From NCBI RefSeq assembly GCF_900187025.1, contig NZ_LT906478.1:2092001-2156000 (forward strand): a stretch of 64,000 bases of DNA, read 5' to 3'. This document shows, in pieces, positions 38,798-47,808 of this stretch. Below the pieces are notes generated by a model, which did no database searches, had not been told where the DNA came from, and worked only from the letters and a program-made list of their open reading frames with translations. The translations under genes were made by a program, and so were the position numbers. How positions within the stretch are numbered: the stretch's first letter is position 1; every line of letters begins with the position of its first letter. Source of the stretch: Listeria ivanovii subsp. ivanovii (GTDB taxonomy: Bacteria; Bacillota; Bacilli; Lactobacillales; Listeriaceae).

Positions 38798-40045
38798 TTA
38801 TTTTGCTAGCACTTTTTCAAACCCAGCTTTTAAAGCTGCTACTGAAAAAGCAATTGCCAAAATACCAAGCAAAATCGTAAAGACTGCCATACCATATTTA
38901 CCAATAAACGGTGCAAAAACTAAGCTTACTGATCCAACCATTTTTCCCATTTGAAAAATGACTCCATTAAAAGCCATGTATGCACCACGTTTATTGTCAT
39001 CTACAATTGCCGCCAGAATTGTTTGCCTCGTTGGAACATAAAGTAGTTCTCCTATGGAAAGTACAGCTGTGGCTAGTAATAAGACGAGAAGACTATTCGC
39101 AAAAGCACAAACCGCAAACCCAATCGCAAACAATGAGAAACCTGCGTACATAATCGGTTGTTGCGCTCGGCTTGTCACCCACTTTGCAATCGGTACTGTA
39201 AAGAGAACGATAAACAGTGTATTCACAGCTGTTAAAACACTAACAATTTGGACACCATTGAGGTGAATCATCCCGAGTGGTCCCAGGTTAACAAGCAAAT
39301 TATGGAAGTCTTCTGCTAAACGAACAGAAATATAGTTGCTACGTTGAAACTCGATGGACATAATCGCAATCCCGCCAACTGTATATAAAAGAAAACGATA
39401 ATCATGTAAGACTTGTCCATAGCTTTTGAACATTTTGAGTAAACCGTAAGAACCTTTTTCCAGAACTTTCTTTTGTTCTAACGTCTCTGAAATCAAGCTA
39501 AACGTCAACCAAGCTGTCACAAACGACATAATGAATAATCCCATAAGAAGCGGAAAAAGATGTCCCACAAAAAACCATCCACCAACGATTATCCCTATCA
39601 TCATCGATAAATTGTTAGCCCAATAACTAATCGAATACATAAACGCACGATTTTCCGGCGTACTTACATCAATCAACATCGCTTCTCCGGCCGGATTAAT
39701 CAATCCCTGCGCTACACCAATAATAAGCAACATAACAAACGTTAGCCAAGGCGAATGAAACAGCGAAGAATTACAAAGAACCATACCAAGAAAAGCAAAA
39801 ACCTTCAGCACTTCTCCTGAAACCATTAACTTCCGGCGTCCAATAATATCCGCTAAATGTCCACCATATATCCCCGCCACAAACTGAACAAACACATTTA
39901 TCATTAGGAGAATCCCGGCAACACCGCTATTAATCTCCATCGAAAAATAAATCGCCATAAAAGGGAAAATCATCGAACCAATTACTTTACTCAAAAATTG
40001 AATCAATATCCGCGCACGAATATTTGGGTGCAATTCCTTAAACAT
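38798..40045 (-). CDS. MFS transporter, probable efflux
   Basis: The 415-residue protein has about 12 TM segments. It has the motif-A loop in the 2-3 region (GGHLADIIGRRKLMVSGE) and the DHA1-type pattern of drug or sugar exporters (FINPAGEAMLIDVSTPENR). It lacks a recognisable substrate signature. It is transcribed divergently from an SgrR-like regulator 115 bp away, an arrangement like sgrR/setA of E. coli, where SetA exports sugars. The ribosome site GGAGGGG precedes its ATG. Confidence 0.85.
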   Translation of the reverse strand: MFKELHPNIRARILIQFLSKVIGSMIFPFMAIYFSMEINSGVAGILLMINVFVQFVAGIYGGHLADIIGRRKLMVSGEVLKVFAFLGMVLCNSSLFHSPWLTFVMLLIIGVAQGLINPAGEAMLIDVSTPENRAFMYSISYWANNLSMMIGIIVGGWFFVGHLFPLLMGLFIMSFVTAWLTFSLISETLEQKKVLEKGSYGLLKMFKSYGQVLHDYRFLLYTVGGIAIMSIEFQRSNYISVRLAEDFHNLLVNLGPLGMIHLNGVQIVSVLTAVNTLFIVLFTVPIAKWVTSRAQQPIMYAGFSLFAIGFAVCAFANSLLVLLLATAVLSIGELLYVPTRQTILAAIVDDNKRGAYMAFNGVIFQMGKMVGSVSLVFAPFIGKYGMAVFTILLGILAIAFSVAALKAGFEKVLAK

Positions 40046-40160
40046 GTAATCCCCTCCGTTTGCTTTTTTTCTGACTACTCTGTTAGTATAAAAGGGATCA
40101 TTGAATATAAAAAGGGTATTTAAATTAGCATTATGTCCCCTTTTAGGCAGGAGTGATATT

Positions 40161-41933
40161 GTGGATAAAGATTATTTCATTATGCGTGCTTACCTTTATA
40201 GCTTAACGCCTGAATTAGAGGCTCGCTTTAAATTAAATGATTTGGCCGATATTTGGTTTTGTACACCCAAAAACGCCAAAAGAAAATTGCATCAATATCA
40301 AAAAACAAATCAACTTATTTATTCTCCTGGACTTGGTCGCGGTAATTTTTCCACGATTACATTTACAAAAAGGTTAGAAGAAGAAGTGTTAGCTGCACTA
40401 AAAGAGAGTCTTGCCGAGGAACTATTCGGCGATATTTTATTTTTATCTAGTCTCACTATTCCTAAAAGTTGGTTTGCAAGCACCTCTAATGAAATCCAGC
40501 AATTATTCGGTTTGCAAGTAACTGAAAACCAGCAAGAAGTATTACGCTCCATTATGCGCCGCAAGCTAACTACCCTTGATCCACTTCACACATCTGTCTC
40601 GCTTGAAGCTTTTTTACTAACCCAGATAGGTGACCCACTTGTTAAATATGATAAAGCGGAAGAAAAAGTAATCCCTCATATCGCGCATCACTGGAAAGCT
40701 TCTGCTAATTACCAGGAATGGACATTTTATCTCCGCAAAAGCGTTCTTTTTCACCATGGGCGAATGCTTGATAGTGAAGACATCAAATTCACCTTACTTC
40801 GCGCCAAACATCCAAAAACTGTTTCTTTTTGGCAAATGGAAGATATTCAAGCGGTTGATTGTATCAATAAGTTCACCATCACCATTTATCTGAAAAAGCC
40901 GAATCCATTCTTCATTCGCTATTTATGCACACCCAATATGACAATTTTGCCACGTGATGTATCCTTTGATGAATACAAATGGATTTCCACTGGCGCCTTT
41001 CGAATGCTACAAAGAAGCGATGAGCATCTTATATTAGAAGCTTTTGATAGTTATTTTTTGGAGCGACCGATTCTGGACCGCGTCGAGTTTTGGACGGCCG
41101 AAAATAATCAAGCGATTCAAACTATTCCGATTCAATTCACTTCTGTAGATTATGAAGAAAACCCAGCTTATGTAGAACACCGTAAGATTGGGGTGGGAGT
41201 TAACTTCATCTGCTTTAATGGTCACAGAACAGGAGTCGCTCAGCATAGTGCATTTCGTGAAGCAATCTATCATATACTCGACTGTCAAAAGGCAAGCAAA
41301 GAATTGTTCGAAAACTATGGCACTGTTGCTTCTAATTACTACCCAGAAAAGTCGATTACCCCTGAAAAGCATCCCGAAAAAGTTGCTACTTTATTAAAGC
41401 ATGCAAACTATCAAGGCGAAAAAGTGATTTTAGGAACGACACAACATCCATCCGCGCTTCAAGAAACAAAATGGATTTGTAAAGCGGCAGCGGTCTTCGG
41501 TATTCAGTTAGTACCAAAAATTATAAATCATGAAGAAGCTTCTTATTCAAGTACGCCAGAAGACGAAACGGATATGATGATGATGGGTGAAATCCCCTCA
41601 TCTGATGGTGAATTAGCCTATTTAGATTTCTTAAATAACCCTTACCTGCTACCGCAACACCTTTTTAGCCAGGAAACTTTGACAGAAATGGCGATTCGTT
41701 TAGAAAAAATGAAATCAGAAAAAGACGCCTCTAAAAGAGACGCCTTACGCACAGAAATCGATCGCTGGTTGATAGGTAATCACTATTTAATTTATTTACA
41801 CCATCCGGAAAGAAGCCAATCGCTCCACTCGATGATAAAAGGCGTTTCCGAAAATCCCTATGGCTATTTTGATTTGAGTAAAGTTTGGATGGAAACTAAA
41901 CCACTTAAAATATCAAAATCAAACTATAAATAA
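40161..41933 (+). CDS. SgrR-like transcription factor with solute-binding domain
   Basis: The 590-residue protein has an N-terminal SgrR_N winged-helix region (residues ~1-110, with LNDLADIWFCTPKNAKRKLHQ) fused to a SBP_bac_5 oligopeptide/sugar-binding fold (PHIAHHWKASANYQEWTFYL, VLFHHGRMLDSEDIKFTLLR). No signal peptide is present, so the binding domain is used as an intracellular sensor. The start is GTG at 40161, with CAGGAG seven nt upstream; the earlier ATG at 40101 lies in the promoter region. It probably regulates the divergent MFS gene. Its 3' end overlaps the convergent yllA-like gene by 29 bp. Confidence 0.85.
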   Translation: MDKDYFIMRAYLYSLTPELEARFKLNDLADIWFCTPKNAKRKLHQYQKTNQLIYSPGLGRGNFSTITFTKRLEEEVLAALKESLAEELFGDILFLSSLTIPKSWFASTSNEIQQLFGLQVTENQQEVLRSIMRRKLTTLDPLHTSVSLEAFLLTQIGDPLVKYDKAEEKVIPHIAHHWKASANYQEWTFYLRKSVLFHHGRMLDSEDIKFTLLRAKHPKTVSFWQMEDIQAVDCINKFTITIYLKKPNPFFIRYLCTPNMTILPRDVSFDEYKWISTGAFRMLQRSDEHLILEAFDSYFLERPILDRVEFWTAENNQAIQTIPIQFTSVDYEENPAYVEHRKIGVGVNFICFNGHRTGVAQHSAFREAIYHILDCQKASKELFENYGTVASNYYPEKSITPEKHPEKVATLLKHANYQGEKVILGTTQHPSALQETKWICKAAAVFGIQLVPKIINHEEASYSSTPEDETDMMMMGEIPSSDGELAYLDFLNNPYLLPQHLFSQETLTEMAIRLEKMKSEKDASKRDALRTEIDRWLIGNHYLIYLHHPERSQSLHSMIKGVSENPYGYFDLSKVWMETKPLKISKSNYK

Positions 41934-42291
41934 TACCATAAAGATAGAGTCCCACATACAGTAAGGCGAAGATGAAAAAGCAAAGTCTCCAATAACCACG
42001 GAGGATTTTGCTAAAGTGAATCTCGCCTTCTTTTTTTGCGGCAATAAGAACAATAACAATCCCGAGTATAAATAAAAATAGTAATATATAAAGTAAGAAA
42101 GAGTGATTAAATAATACAATCATAAAGAAATGAACTGCAATAATCAGAAAAAGCGTAGATACATCTGCTGCTAACATTATTCTACGCTGACTTTTCCGAA
42201 TCCAAAGACCAGAAATAAACATCGTTAAAATAAAAATCAATACTGGTAAAATAATAATAATTGCCACTGAATTAGTTAACCATTCAAACAT
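41905..42291 (-). CDS. DUF3397 membrane protein (YllA-like)
   Basis: The 128-residue protein is almost entirely membrane-embedded, with four hydrophobic segments and the basic loop SGLWIRKSQRRIM. It matches the DUF3397 family, found next to panE and mraZ in Bacillus (YllA). Function unknown. Its start lies inside the end of panE (8-bp overlap), so the two are co-translated. Its C-terminal codons overlap the end of the convergent SgrR-like gene. Confidence 0.8.
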   Translation of the reverse strand: MFEWLTNSVAIIIILPVLIFILTMFISGLWIRKSQRRIMLAADVSTLFLIIAVHFFMIVLFNHSFLLYILLFLFILGIVIVLIAAKKEGEIHFSKILRGYWRLCFFIFALLYVGLYLYGIIYSLILIF

Positions 42292-43189
42292 TTCTATCTC
42301 CTTCCGAGCCTTTAATAATATGATAGAACGTGCGGAGGGTAGGAAGTAATTCCCCTTCGCTCTCCCCTTTTTCTAAAATTGGTCGTACAATCCCATCGAT
42401 TTCCGTCTTACGATGATGTTTTTGGTCAAGCGCCATAGAAGAATAATTATTCGCCGTTACTCGACATATCGCCTTCACTTTTTCTACACCATTTTCGACA
42501 GGAAGTACTTTTTCTATTTCTTCTACTAACGAATAAAGTAATTGAAGCCACTCTGGATTTTCTAAAAGCTCGCCATTTCGCACGCCTAGTACTGCTGTTA
42601 ATGGATTGATAACAGCATTAATAAACAGTTTTTCTTGAATAATCTCCAAATAGCTCAGATGTTTCTCTACTGGAAATTCAGGGAGTGATGTTAACCAATT
42701 TTCTATAGAAGGATTTAGTGTGCCTTGATAAAGGCTATATTTCGTCCTTCCGTGTCCGCGCCAAATAACTGTCGTATCATTTTCACGACCTGCTCCGTGT
42801 TCACTAACACCTAGCAAAATAGTTCGCTTATCTCCAAGTAATGGTAAAGCATCTAAATGTGCCGCGCCGTTTTGGATGAATAGTATCGGGATTTCAACAG
42901 GCACCTTTTGTAATAATGGAACGATTTCCTGCAAAGAGTATTGTTTTACAGCGACAATTAAGAACTGTTGTTTAGTTAGTTCTGCTATATCCGTAACTTC
43001 TGCCGCGTTAATATGTATTGTTTCCGTTGATTCGTTATCTATTAATAAAATTCCTTTTTGTTCTAAGGCATTTTTTTGTCCTGCTCTTCGTGTAAAAAGG
43101 GTGATTTTCGACCTTTTAGCAAAGTTTGCTGCATAAAGAAGTCCCATTGCCCCTGCACCAATAATACCAATATTTAGTTGGTTTCCCAT
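42284..43189 (-). CDS. panE: 2-dehydropantoate 2-reductase
   Basis: The ~302-residue NADPH enzyme reduces ketopantoate to pantoate in pantothenate/CoA synthesis. It has the N-terminal GIIGAGAMGLLYAA dinucleotide motif, VAVKQYSLQE, and the C-terminal catalytic Lys/Glu domain (EKLFINAVINPLTAVL, TEIDGIVRPI). The ATG at 43189, nine nt after GGAG, is the probable start; the ATG at 43204 overlaps that ribosome site. It is separated from rpmF by a strong terminator. A Bacillus-like paralogue (YlbQ) occupies the same position. Confidence 0.9.
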   Translation of the reverse strand: MGNQLNIGIIGAGAMGLLYAANFAKRSKITLFTRRAGQKNALEQKGILLIDNESTETIHINAAEVTDIAELTKQQFLIVAVKQYSLQEIVPLLQKVPVEIPILFIQNGAAHLDALPLLGDKRTILLGVSEHGAGRENDTTVIWRGHGRTKYSLYQGTLNPSIENWLTSLPEFPVEKHLSYLEIIQEKLFINAVINPLTAVLGVRNGELLENPEWLQLLYSLVEEIEKVLPVENGVEKVKAICRVTANNYSSMALDQKHHRKTEIDGIVRPILEKGESEGELLPTLRTFYHIIKGSEGDRNV

Positions 43190-43264
43190 TTCGTTCAGCT
43201 CCATATAGGTTAATGCTTTTATTTTAGCAGAATTGACGATTGTTTGCACTTTTAGACAAACAAA

Positions 43265-43297
43265 AACCTCGAAAGACCCATGGCGTCTTTCGAGGTT
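43265..43297. terminator. Terminator of yceD-rpmF
   Basis: AACCTCGAAAGAC (43265-43277) and GTCTTTCGAGGTT (43285-43297) form a perfect 13-bp stem, followed on the minus strand by TTTGTTTG. Confidence 0.9.
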
Positions 43298-43336
43298 CGT
43301 CTTCAACAAGTGAAACGTCACCTGTTTTTAACAATA

Positions 43337-43510
43337 TTAGCTGTTTGCTACATCTTTACCATCATATTGTCCACATTCAGGACATACGTGGTGGGAAAGT
43401 CTGTATTCGCCGCAATTCGAGCATTCGTTCATGCCCGGAAGTTGAAGTTTAACGTGTGTACGACGCTTGCGCTTTTTGGCTTTTGAAGTTCTTCTAAAAG
43501 GTACTGCCAT
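43337..43510 (-). CDS. rpmF: Ribosomal protein bL32, zinc-ribbon form
   Basis: The 57-residue protein starts [19 protein letters not shown], the basic L32 N-terminus, and ends [11 protein letters not shown]. Two CxxC pairs (ECSNCG and VCPECG) show it is the zinc-binding C+ variety; zinc-free paralogues exist in many Firmicutes. ATG at 43510 with AGGAGG upstream, TAA at 43337. It follows yceD by 81 bp, as in most bacteria, and is ended by a strong terminator. Confidence 0.97.
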   Translation of the reverse strand: MAVPFRRTSKAKKRKRRTHVKLQLPGMNECSNCGEYRLSHHVCPECGQYDGKDVANS

Positions 43511-43591
43511 TTCCTTACACCTCCTTGACGATAACTAATCGTTAATCTAAGAAAAATGAATTTCTTAATATATTCCAGCTTCACGGGGAAA

Positions 43592-44128
43592 TTAGTCCTC
43601 TTTTTTCTCACCGAAAAAATCAGCTAATCCCGCAAGACGAGGATCCACTTTTGGTTCATTTGCAATTTTTTCTAGCAGATCGGCGTCTTCTGTTTTCATT
43701 TCCCATTCGGTTCCACGTGGAAGCTTGTCCATAACGAGTGCTTCTTCACTGAAAACTTGCATCGGAATTTCTACTAGTAAAAGCTCTTCTACTACAGGGG
43801 TTAAATCGACCATATCTTGTTCCATCACATGCCAAGATTCATCCAAAACTTGTTCTTTGGATTTCACAAAAGTTTCTGACGCATGCACTTCATAAGGATA
43901 AACAACATCCTCCAGTGTACGGGCACATGGAAGCGTCCACTCACCTTTCATAGTAAGGTTAGCAACAACTTCTTCTGGGTGTACAATTAATTCCCCAGTT
44001 ACTTCTACGGGGCTTGCATCACGAACGTCTATATTGTTCTCTTGAAAGAACTTTTTTAGGTCAGCTTTTTCATTAATCGTGAAGTTGCTGTCACGATATT
44101 TTTTCAATTGACTGATAGACCATTTCAT
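43592..44128 (-). CDS. YceD/DUF177 23S rRNA accumulation protein
   Basis: The 178-residue protein belongs to the DUF177/YceD family (YlbN in Bacillus), with the motif GEWTLPCARTLEDVVYPYEV and acidic stretches. YceD homologues are needed for normal 23S rRNA accumulation and are almost always upstream of rpmF, as here. The gene faces tmcAL across a 130-bp divergent region. Confidence 0.9.
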   Translation of the reverse strand: MKWSISQLKKYRDSNFTINEKADLKKFFQENNIDVRDASPVEVTGELIVHPEEVVANLTMKGEWTLPCARTLEDVVYPYEVHASETFVKSKEQVLDESWHVMEQDMVDLTPVVEELLLVEIPMQVFSEEALVMDKLPRGTEWEMKTEDADLLEKIANEPKVDPRLAGLADFFGEKKED

Positions 44129-44258
44129 CCTACATCACTCCAAGCGCAACACAAAATATTATAGCTTTTTTAAAGGCTTTTGTCAATGGTTTTTGAAGTA
44201 GTAGCAACACCGGCTGTAATTTATGCTAAAATAGGAATATCTAAGGGAGGGAATAGAG

Positions 44259-45431
44259 ATGAAAGCAACCGGTATTGTGGTAGAATATAATCCATTTCAT
44301 AATGGTCATAAACTTCATTTAAATAAGGCGCGCGAGTGGACAAAGCCAGATGTAGTTATCGCTGTTATGAGTGGCTCTTTTGTTCAGCGCGGTGAGCCTG
44401 CTATCCTTCCAAAATGGGAACGAACTCAAATGGCTCTTGCAGCTGGCGTTGATATGGTTGTTGAGCTCCCAGTTTCTGCCGCGACCCAACATGCAACAAT
44501 TTTTGCAGAAGAATCTGTCCGTATTTTAAATGCTCTTCATATCGATACTTTATTTTTCGGCAGCGAACATGGGAAAGTGAATGATTTTGCAGAAGCTGCT
44601 GAGATTGTAGTCAATCAGGAAGCTACTCTCAACCAAATGATCAAGCAAGTCCTACAAAATAAACAAACTTCTTATGCCCAAGCTTATACGCTCGCACTTC
44701 AAATGTTACTTGGCGAAAAGACACTAGATGTGACACAACCAAATAACATTCTCGGCTTTCATTATGCGCTTGGTGTAGCTAAACAAAATCCTGCAATTAA
44801 GCTTGAGTCCATTCCGAGAGCGCATGCAAATTATCACGATGAGCAAGCTGTCCATGCTCAAATTGCCAGCGCCACTGCCATTCGAAAACTATTGCTAGCT
44901 GGCAAACTTGAACAAGCAGCTAATTATTTACCAGAAAGTTCCTTACAAATTTTACATGCTTACCACGGCCCCTTTTTATCGTGGGATAACTACTGGCCGT
45001 TCCTGAAATTCCGGCTTCTGCAAGCCACTTCAGAAGAACTTAGCTATATTCGTGGAGTTAGTGAAGGAATTCAAAATCGAATGCAGGAAGCTGCCACCAC
45101 TGCTGAAACTTTTAGTGACTTTATCGAACGAACAAAAACAAAGCGTTATAGCAATGCAAGAATCCAGCGAACTGCTTTGCAAATTTTATTAAATGCAACT
45201 ACTACTGAATCCAAACCATATATCCGGATTCTCGGCATGAATAAAATCGGACAAAAATACTTAGCACTTCACAAAAAAAATATTTCTCTTCCTATTGTTA
45301 CTACCGCTTCTAAAGCAGCACCAGGATTATTAACAGAAGATTTAAAAGCGACAACTATTTATTCGCTTGCAAAAGGCGTAGAATTCTATCAAAAAGGAGA
45401 TTTTCAAATTCCACCAATTATAACCTTATAA
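44259..45431 (+). CDS. tmcAL: tRNA(Met) cytidine acetate ligase TmcAL (YlbM)
   Basis: The 390-residue enzyme forms N4-acetylcytidine at the wobble base of elongator tRNA-Met using acetate and ATP, as shown for Bacillus YlbM. The N-terminal nucleotidyltransferase-like motifs are visible: [13 protein letters not shown] (HxGH), [22 protein letters not shown] and [10 protein letters not shown]-terminal helical tRNA-binding region contains [13 protein letters not shown]. It is monocistronic, with a short terminator. Confidence 0.93.
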   Translation: MKATGIVVEYNPFHNGHKLHLNKAREWTKPDVVIAVMSGSFVQRGEPAILPKWERTQMALAAGVDMVVELPVSAATQHATIFAEESVRILNALHIDTLFFGSEHGKVNDFAEAAEIVVNQEATLNQMIKQVLQNKQTSYAQAYTLALQMLLGEKTLDVTQPNNILGFHYALGVAKQNPAIKLESIPRAHANYHDEQAVHAQIASATAIRKLLLAGKLEQAANYLPESSLQILHAYHGPFLSWDNYWPFLKFRLLQATSEELSYIRGVSEGIQNRMQEAATTAETFSDFIERTKTKRYSNARIQRTALQILLNATTTESKPYIRILGMNKIGQKYLALHKKNISLPIVTTASKAAPGLLTEDLKATTIYSLAKGVEFYQKGDFQIPPIITL

Positions 45432-45450
45432 ATTTTTTACAAGGTTTTTA
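45422..45450 (+). terminator. Terminator of tmcAL
   Basis: AACCTT (45422-45427) pairs with AAGGTT (45441-45446), ending in a T-rich run. It is short and AT-rich and overlaps the tmcAL stop codon. Confidence 0.5.
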
Positions 45451-45451
45451 G

Positions 45452-45481
45452 TTGACTTCGATGTTCGAACTTTGCTATGAT
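45452..45481 (+). promoter_or_regulatory. Sigma-A promoter of the UvrA-like gene
   Basis: TTGACT (45452-45457), 18 nt, TATGAT (45476-45481), 34 nt upstream of the ATG. An 8-bp palindrome GTTCGAAC (45463-45470) lies in the spacer and could be an operator. Confidence 0.65.
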
Positions 45482-45514
45482 ACCTGTTCGACTCAAAAAA
45501 CAGGAGGTATGTGT

Positions 45515-47755
45515 ATGGTACAAGAATATATTCGATTAAGAGGAGCACGTGAAAATAATCTCCAAAATATTTCCCTTGATATCCCTAAACGAAAAATCAC
45601 CATCTTTACTGGTGTATCAGGATCCGGAAAATCTTCTATTGTATTTGAAACTATTGCCACTGAATCGCAACGCCAGCTCAATGAAACTTACAGCGCTTAT
45701 CTGCGTAATTTTCTTCCAAAGTATAAGCAGCCAGACGCCGATTCCATTGAAAACCTCTCGACCTCTGTTATCATTAACCAAAAACGACTTGGCGGTAATT
45801 CTCGCTCAACACTTGGAACTATCACTGATATTAACTCTATTTTACGATTACTTTTTTCCCGAGTTGGTAAACCGAGCATTGGGACAGCAAATCTATTTTC
45901 ATTTAATGATCCTGCTGGTATGTGCCCTGATTGTCACGGCGTAGGTCAAAAAGTCACGGTTGATTTAGTCAAATTACTCGACCCAAATAAATCACTAAAA
46001 GAAGGCGCCATCCTTTTCCCAACTTTTTCAGTGGACTCATGGTACTGGAATTCCTATGCTTATTCCGGCTTTTTTGATGTGGATAAAAAAATAAAAGATT
46101 ATACCGAAGAAGAGTATGAGTTACTTTTAAATGGTAAAGATATTAAGGTATTTCTAGAGACACCAATGGGTAGCTTGAACGCAAGCTATGAAGGATTAAT
46201 TCCAAAGTTCAATCGGCTTTACATCCAAAAAGAAGGCGATATGTCTGCTTCTACCAAAAAACGCGTTGATAAGTTTACACATATTGCGCATTGTGATACG
46301 TGTTCTGGAACAAGACTCTCCAAACAAGCTCTTTCTTGTAAAATAAATGAAGCTAATATTGCTGACTATACCGCGATGCAATTAGATGAATTAAAACAAA
46401 CCATTGCTGCAATTAAAGATCCGATTGCCGTTCCGATGATTAAAAGTGTCACAGAGCGATTGCAACATTTAATTGATATCGGTTTAGGCTATATGACTCT
46501 CGACCGCCAAACCGCGTCTCTTTCTGGCGGTGAATCACAGCGCGTCAAAATGATTCGTCACTTAAATAGTAGCTTAACGGACTTACTTTACATTTTTGAT
46601 GAGCCAAGCATTGGACTCCATCCGCGTGACGTCCACCGATTAAATGAACTACTAGTGAAATTGCGCGATAAAGGAAATACAATTCTAGTTGTTGAACATG
46701 ATCCAGATGTTATCAAAATTGCTGATCATATTGTTGATGTTGGCCCACACGCTGGGAAACATGGCGGAGAAATCCAGTTTGTTGGCAGTTATGACGATTT
46801 ACTTAAAGCAGATACGTTGACTGGAAGATTTTTGAACCGTCACCTACCCATTAATGACAAACCTCGCTCACCAAATGGTTTCTTAACTACCGATAAAAGC
46901 AGCCAGTTTAACTTAAAAAATATCCAAGCAAACATTCCGAAAGAAGTACTTACTGTGATAACGGGTGTTGCCGGTTCTGGGAAAAGCACACTGATTAATT
47001 CAGTGTTTCTCAAAGAATATCCTGATGCGATTATGATTGATCAATCGGCGGCTCATGCGAATATCCGCTCCAATCCAGCAACCTATACTGGAATCATGGA
47101 CCCAATCAGAAAAGCATTTGGGAAAGAAAACGATGTCAGCCCTTCTTTATTCAGTTATAATTCCAAAGGCGCTTGCGAAAACTGCAAAGGACTAGGCTTC
47201 ACTACCATGGATTTAGCTTTCATGGATTCGATTCGCACCTCTTGCGAAGTCTGTCATGGTAAGCGTTTCCAAGAGTCCGTCCTAGCTTATAAACTAGATG
47301 GTAAGTCTATCAGTGATGTTTTAGAGTTAACTGTTTCCGAAGCGCTTGATTTCTTTACGGATAAAAAAATCTTGAAGAAAATTAGCGCGATGGAAGAAGT
47401 TGGAATTGGCTATGTGACACTTGGTCAGGCACTTAGCACACTTTCTGGCGGAGAGTGTCAACGTCTCAAACTTGCGAATGAACTTCATAAAAAAGGTTCG
47501 ATTTACATTATGGATGAGCCAACTACTGGGCTGCATATGTCTGATATCGAACATATTTTAAAAATCATTAATTCCCTTGTAAGTAAAGGAAATACTGTCA
47601 TTGTGATTGAGCATAACATTGATATCATTCGAAATGCTGACTGGATTATTGACCTTGGACCAGAAGGCGGAAGTGCTGGTGGGCAAATTATTTTTGAAGG
47701 AGCACCAATGGATTTACTGCAAAATAAACAATCTTTAACTGCACAATATTTATAA
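45515..47755 (+). CDS. UvrA-like ABC ATPase (short, UvrA2/DrrC-type)
   Basis: The 746-residue protein carries two ABC ATPase halves: Walker A GVSGSGKSS and GVAGSGKST, signatures LSGGESQR and LSGGECQR. It has zinc-binding cysteine pairs (CPDCHG, CDTCSG, CENCKG, CEVCHG). It is about 200 residues shorter than UvrA and appears to lack much of the UvrB-binding insert, a feature of UvrA2-like proteins linked to DNA-drug tolerance rather than core nucleotide excision repair. The ATG at 45515 has AGGAGG seven nt upstream. It has its own promoter. Confidence 0.88.
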   Translation: MVQEYIRLRGARENNLQNISLDIPKRKITIFTGVSGSGKSSIVFETIATESQRQLNETYSAYLRNFLPKYKQPDADSIENLSTSVIINQKRLGGNSRSTLGTITDINSILRLLFSRVGKPSIGTANLFSFNDPAGMCPDCHGVGQKVTVDLVKLLDPNKSLKEGAILFPTFSVDSWYWNSYAYSGFFDVDKKIKDYTEEEYELLLNGKDIKVFLETPMGSLNASYEGLIPKFNRLYIQKEGDMSASTKKRVDKFTHIAHCDTCSGTRLSKQALSCKINEANIADYTAMQLDELKQTIAAIKDPIAVPMIKSVTERLQHLIDIGLGYMTLDRQTASLSGGESQRVKMIRHLNSSLTDLLYIFDEPSIGLHPRDVHRLNELLVKLRDKGNTILVVEHDPDVIKIADHIVDVGPHAGKHGGEIQFVGSYDDLLKADTLTGRFLNRHLPINDKPRSPNGFLTTDKSSQFNLKNIQANIPKEVLTVITGVAGSGKSTLINSVFLKEYPDAIMIDQSAAHANIRSNPATYTGIMDPIRKAFGKENDVSPSLFSYNSKGACENCKGLGFTTMDLAFMDSIRTSCEVCHGKRFQESVLAYKLDGKSISDVLELTVSEALDFFTDKKILKKISAMEEVGIGYVTLGQALSTLSGGECQRLKLANELHKKGSIYIMDEPTTGLHMSDIEHILKIINSLVSKGNTVIVIEHNIDIIRNADWIIDLGPEGGSAGGQIIFEGAPMDLLQNKQSLTAQYL

Positions 47756-47770
47756 GTTCTATACAAAAGC

Positions 47771-47801
47771 AACCGCTGCAAACAATTGATTTGCAGCGGT
47801 T
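47771..47801. terminator. Bidirectional terminator UvrA-like / ylbL
   Basis: AACCGCTGCAAA (47771-47782) and TTTGCAGCGGTT (47790-47801) form a perfect 12-bp stem, with AT-rich flanks on both sides between convergent genes. Confidence 0.88.
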
Positions 47802-47808
47802 ACTTTAT

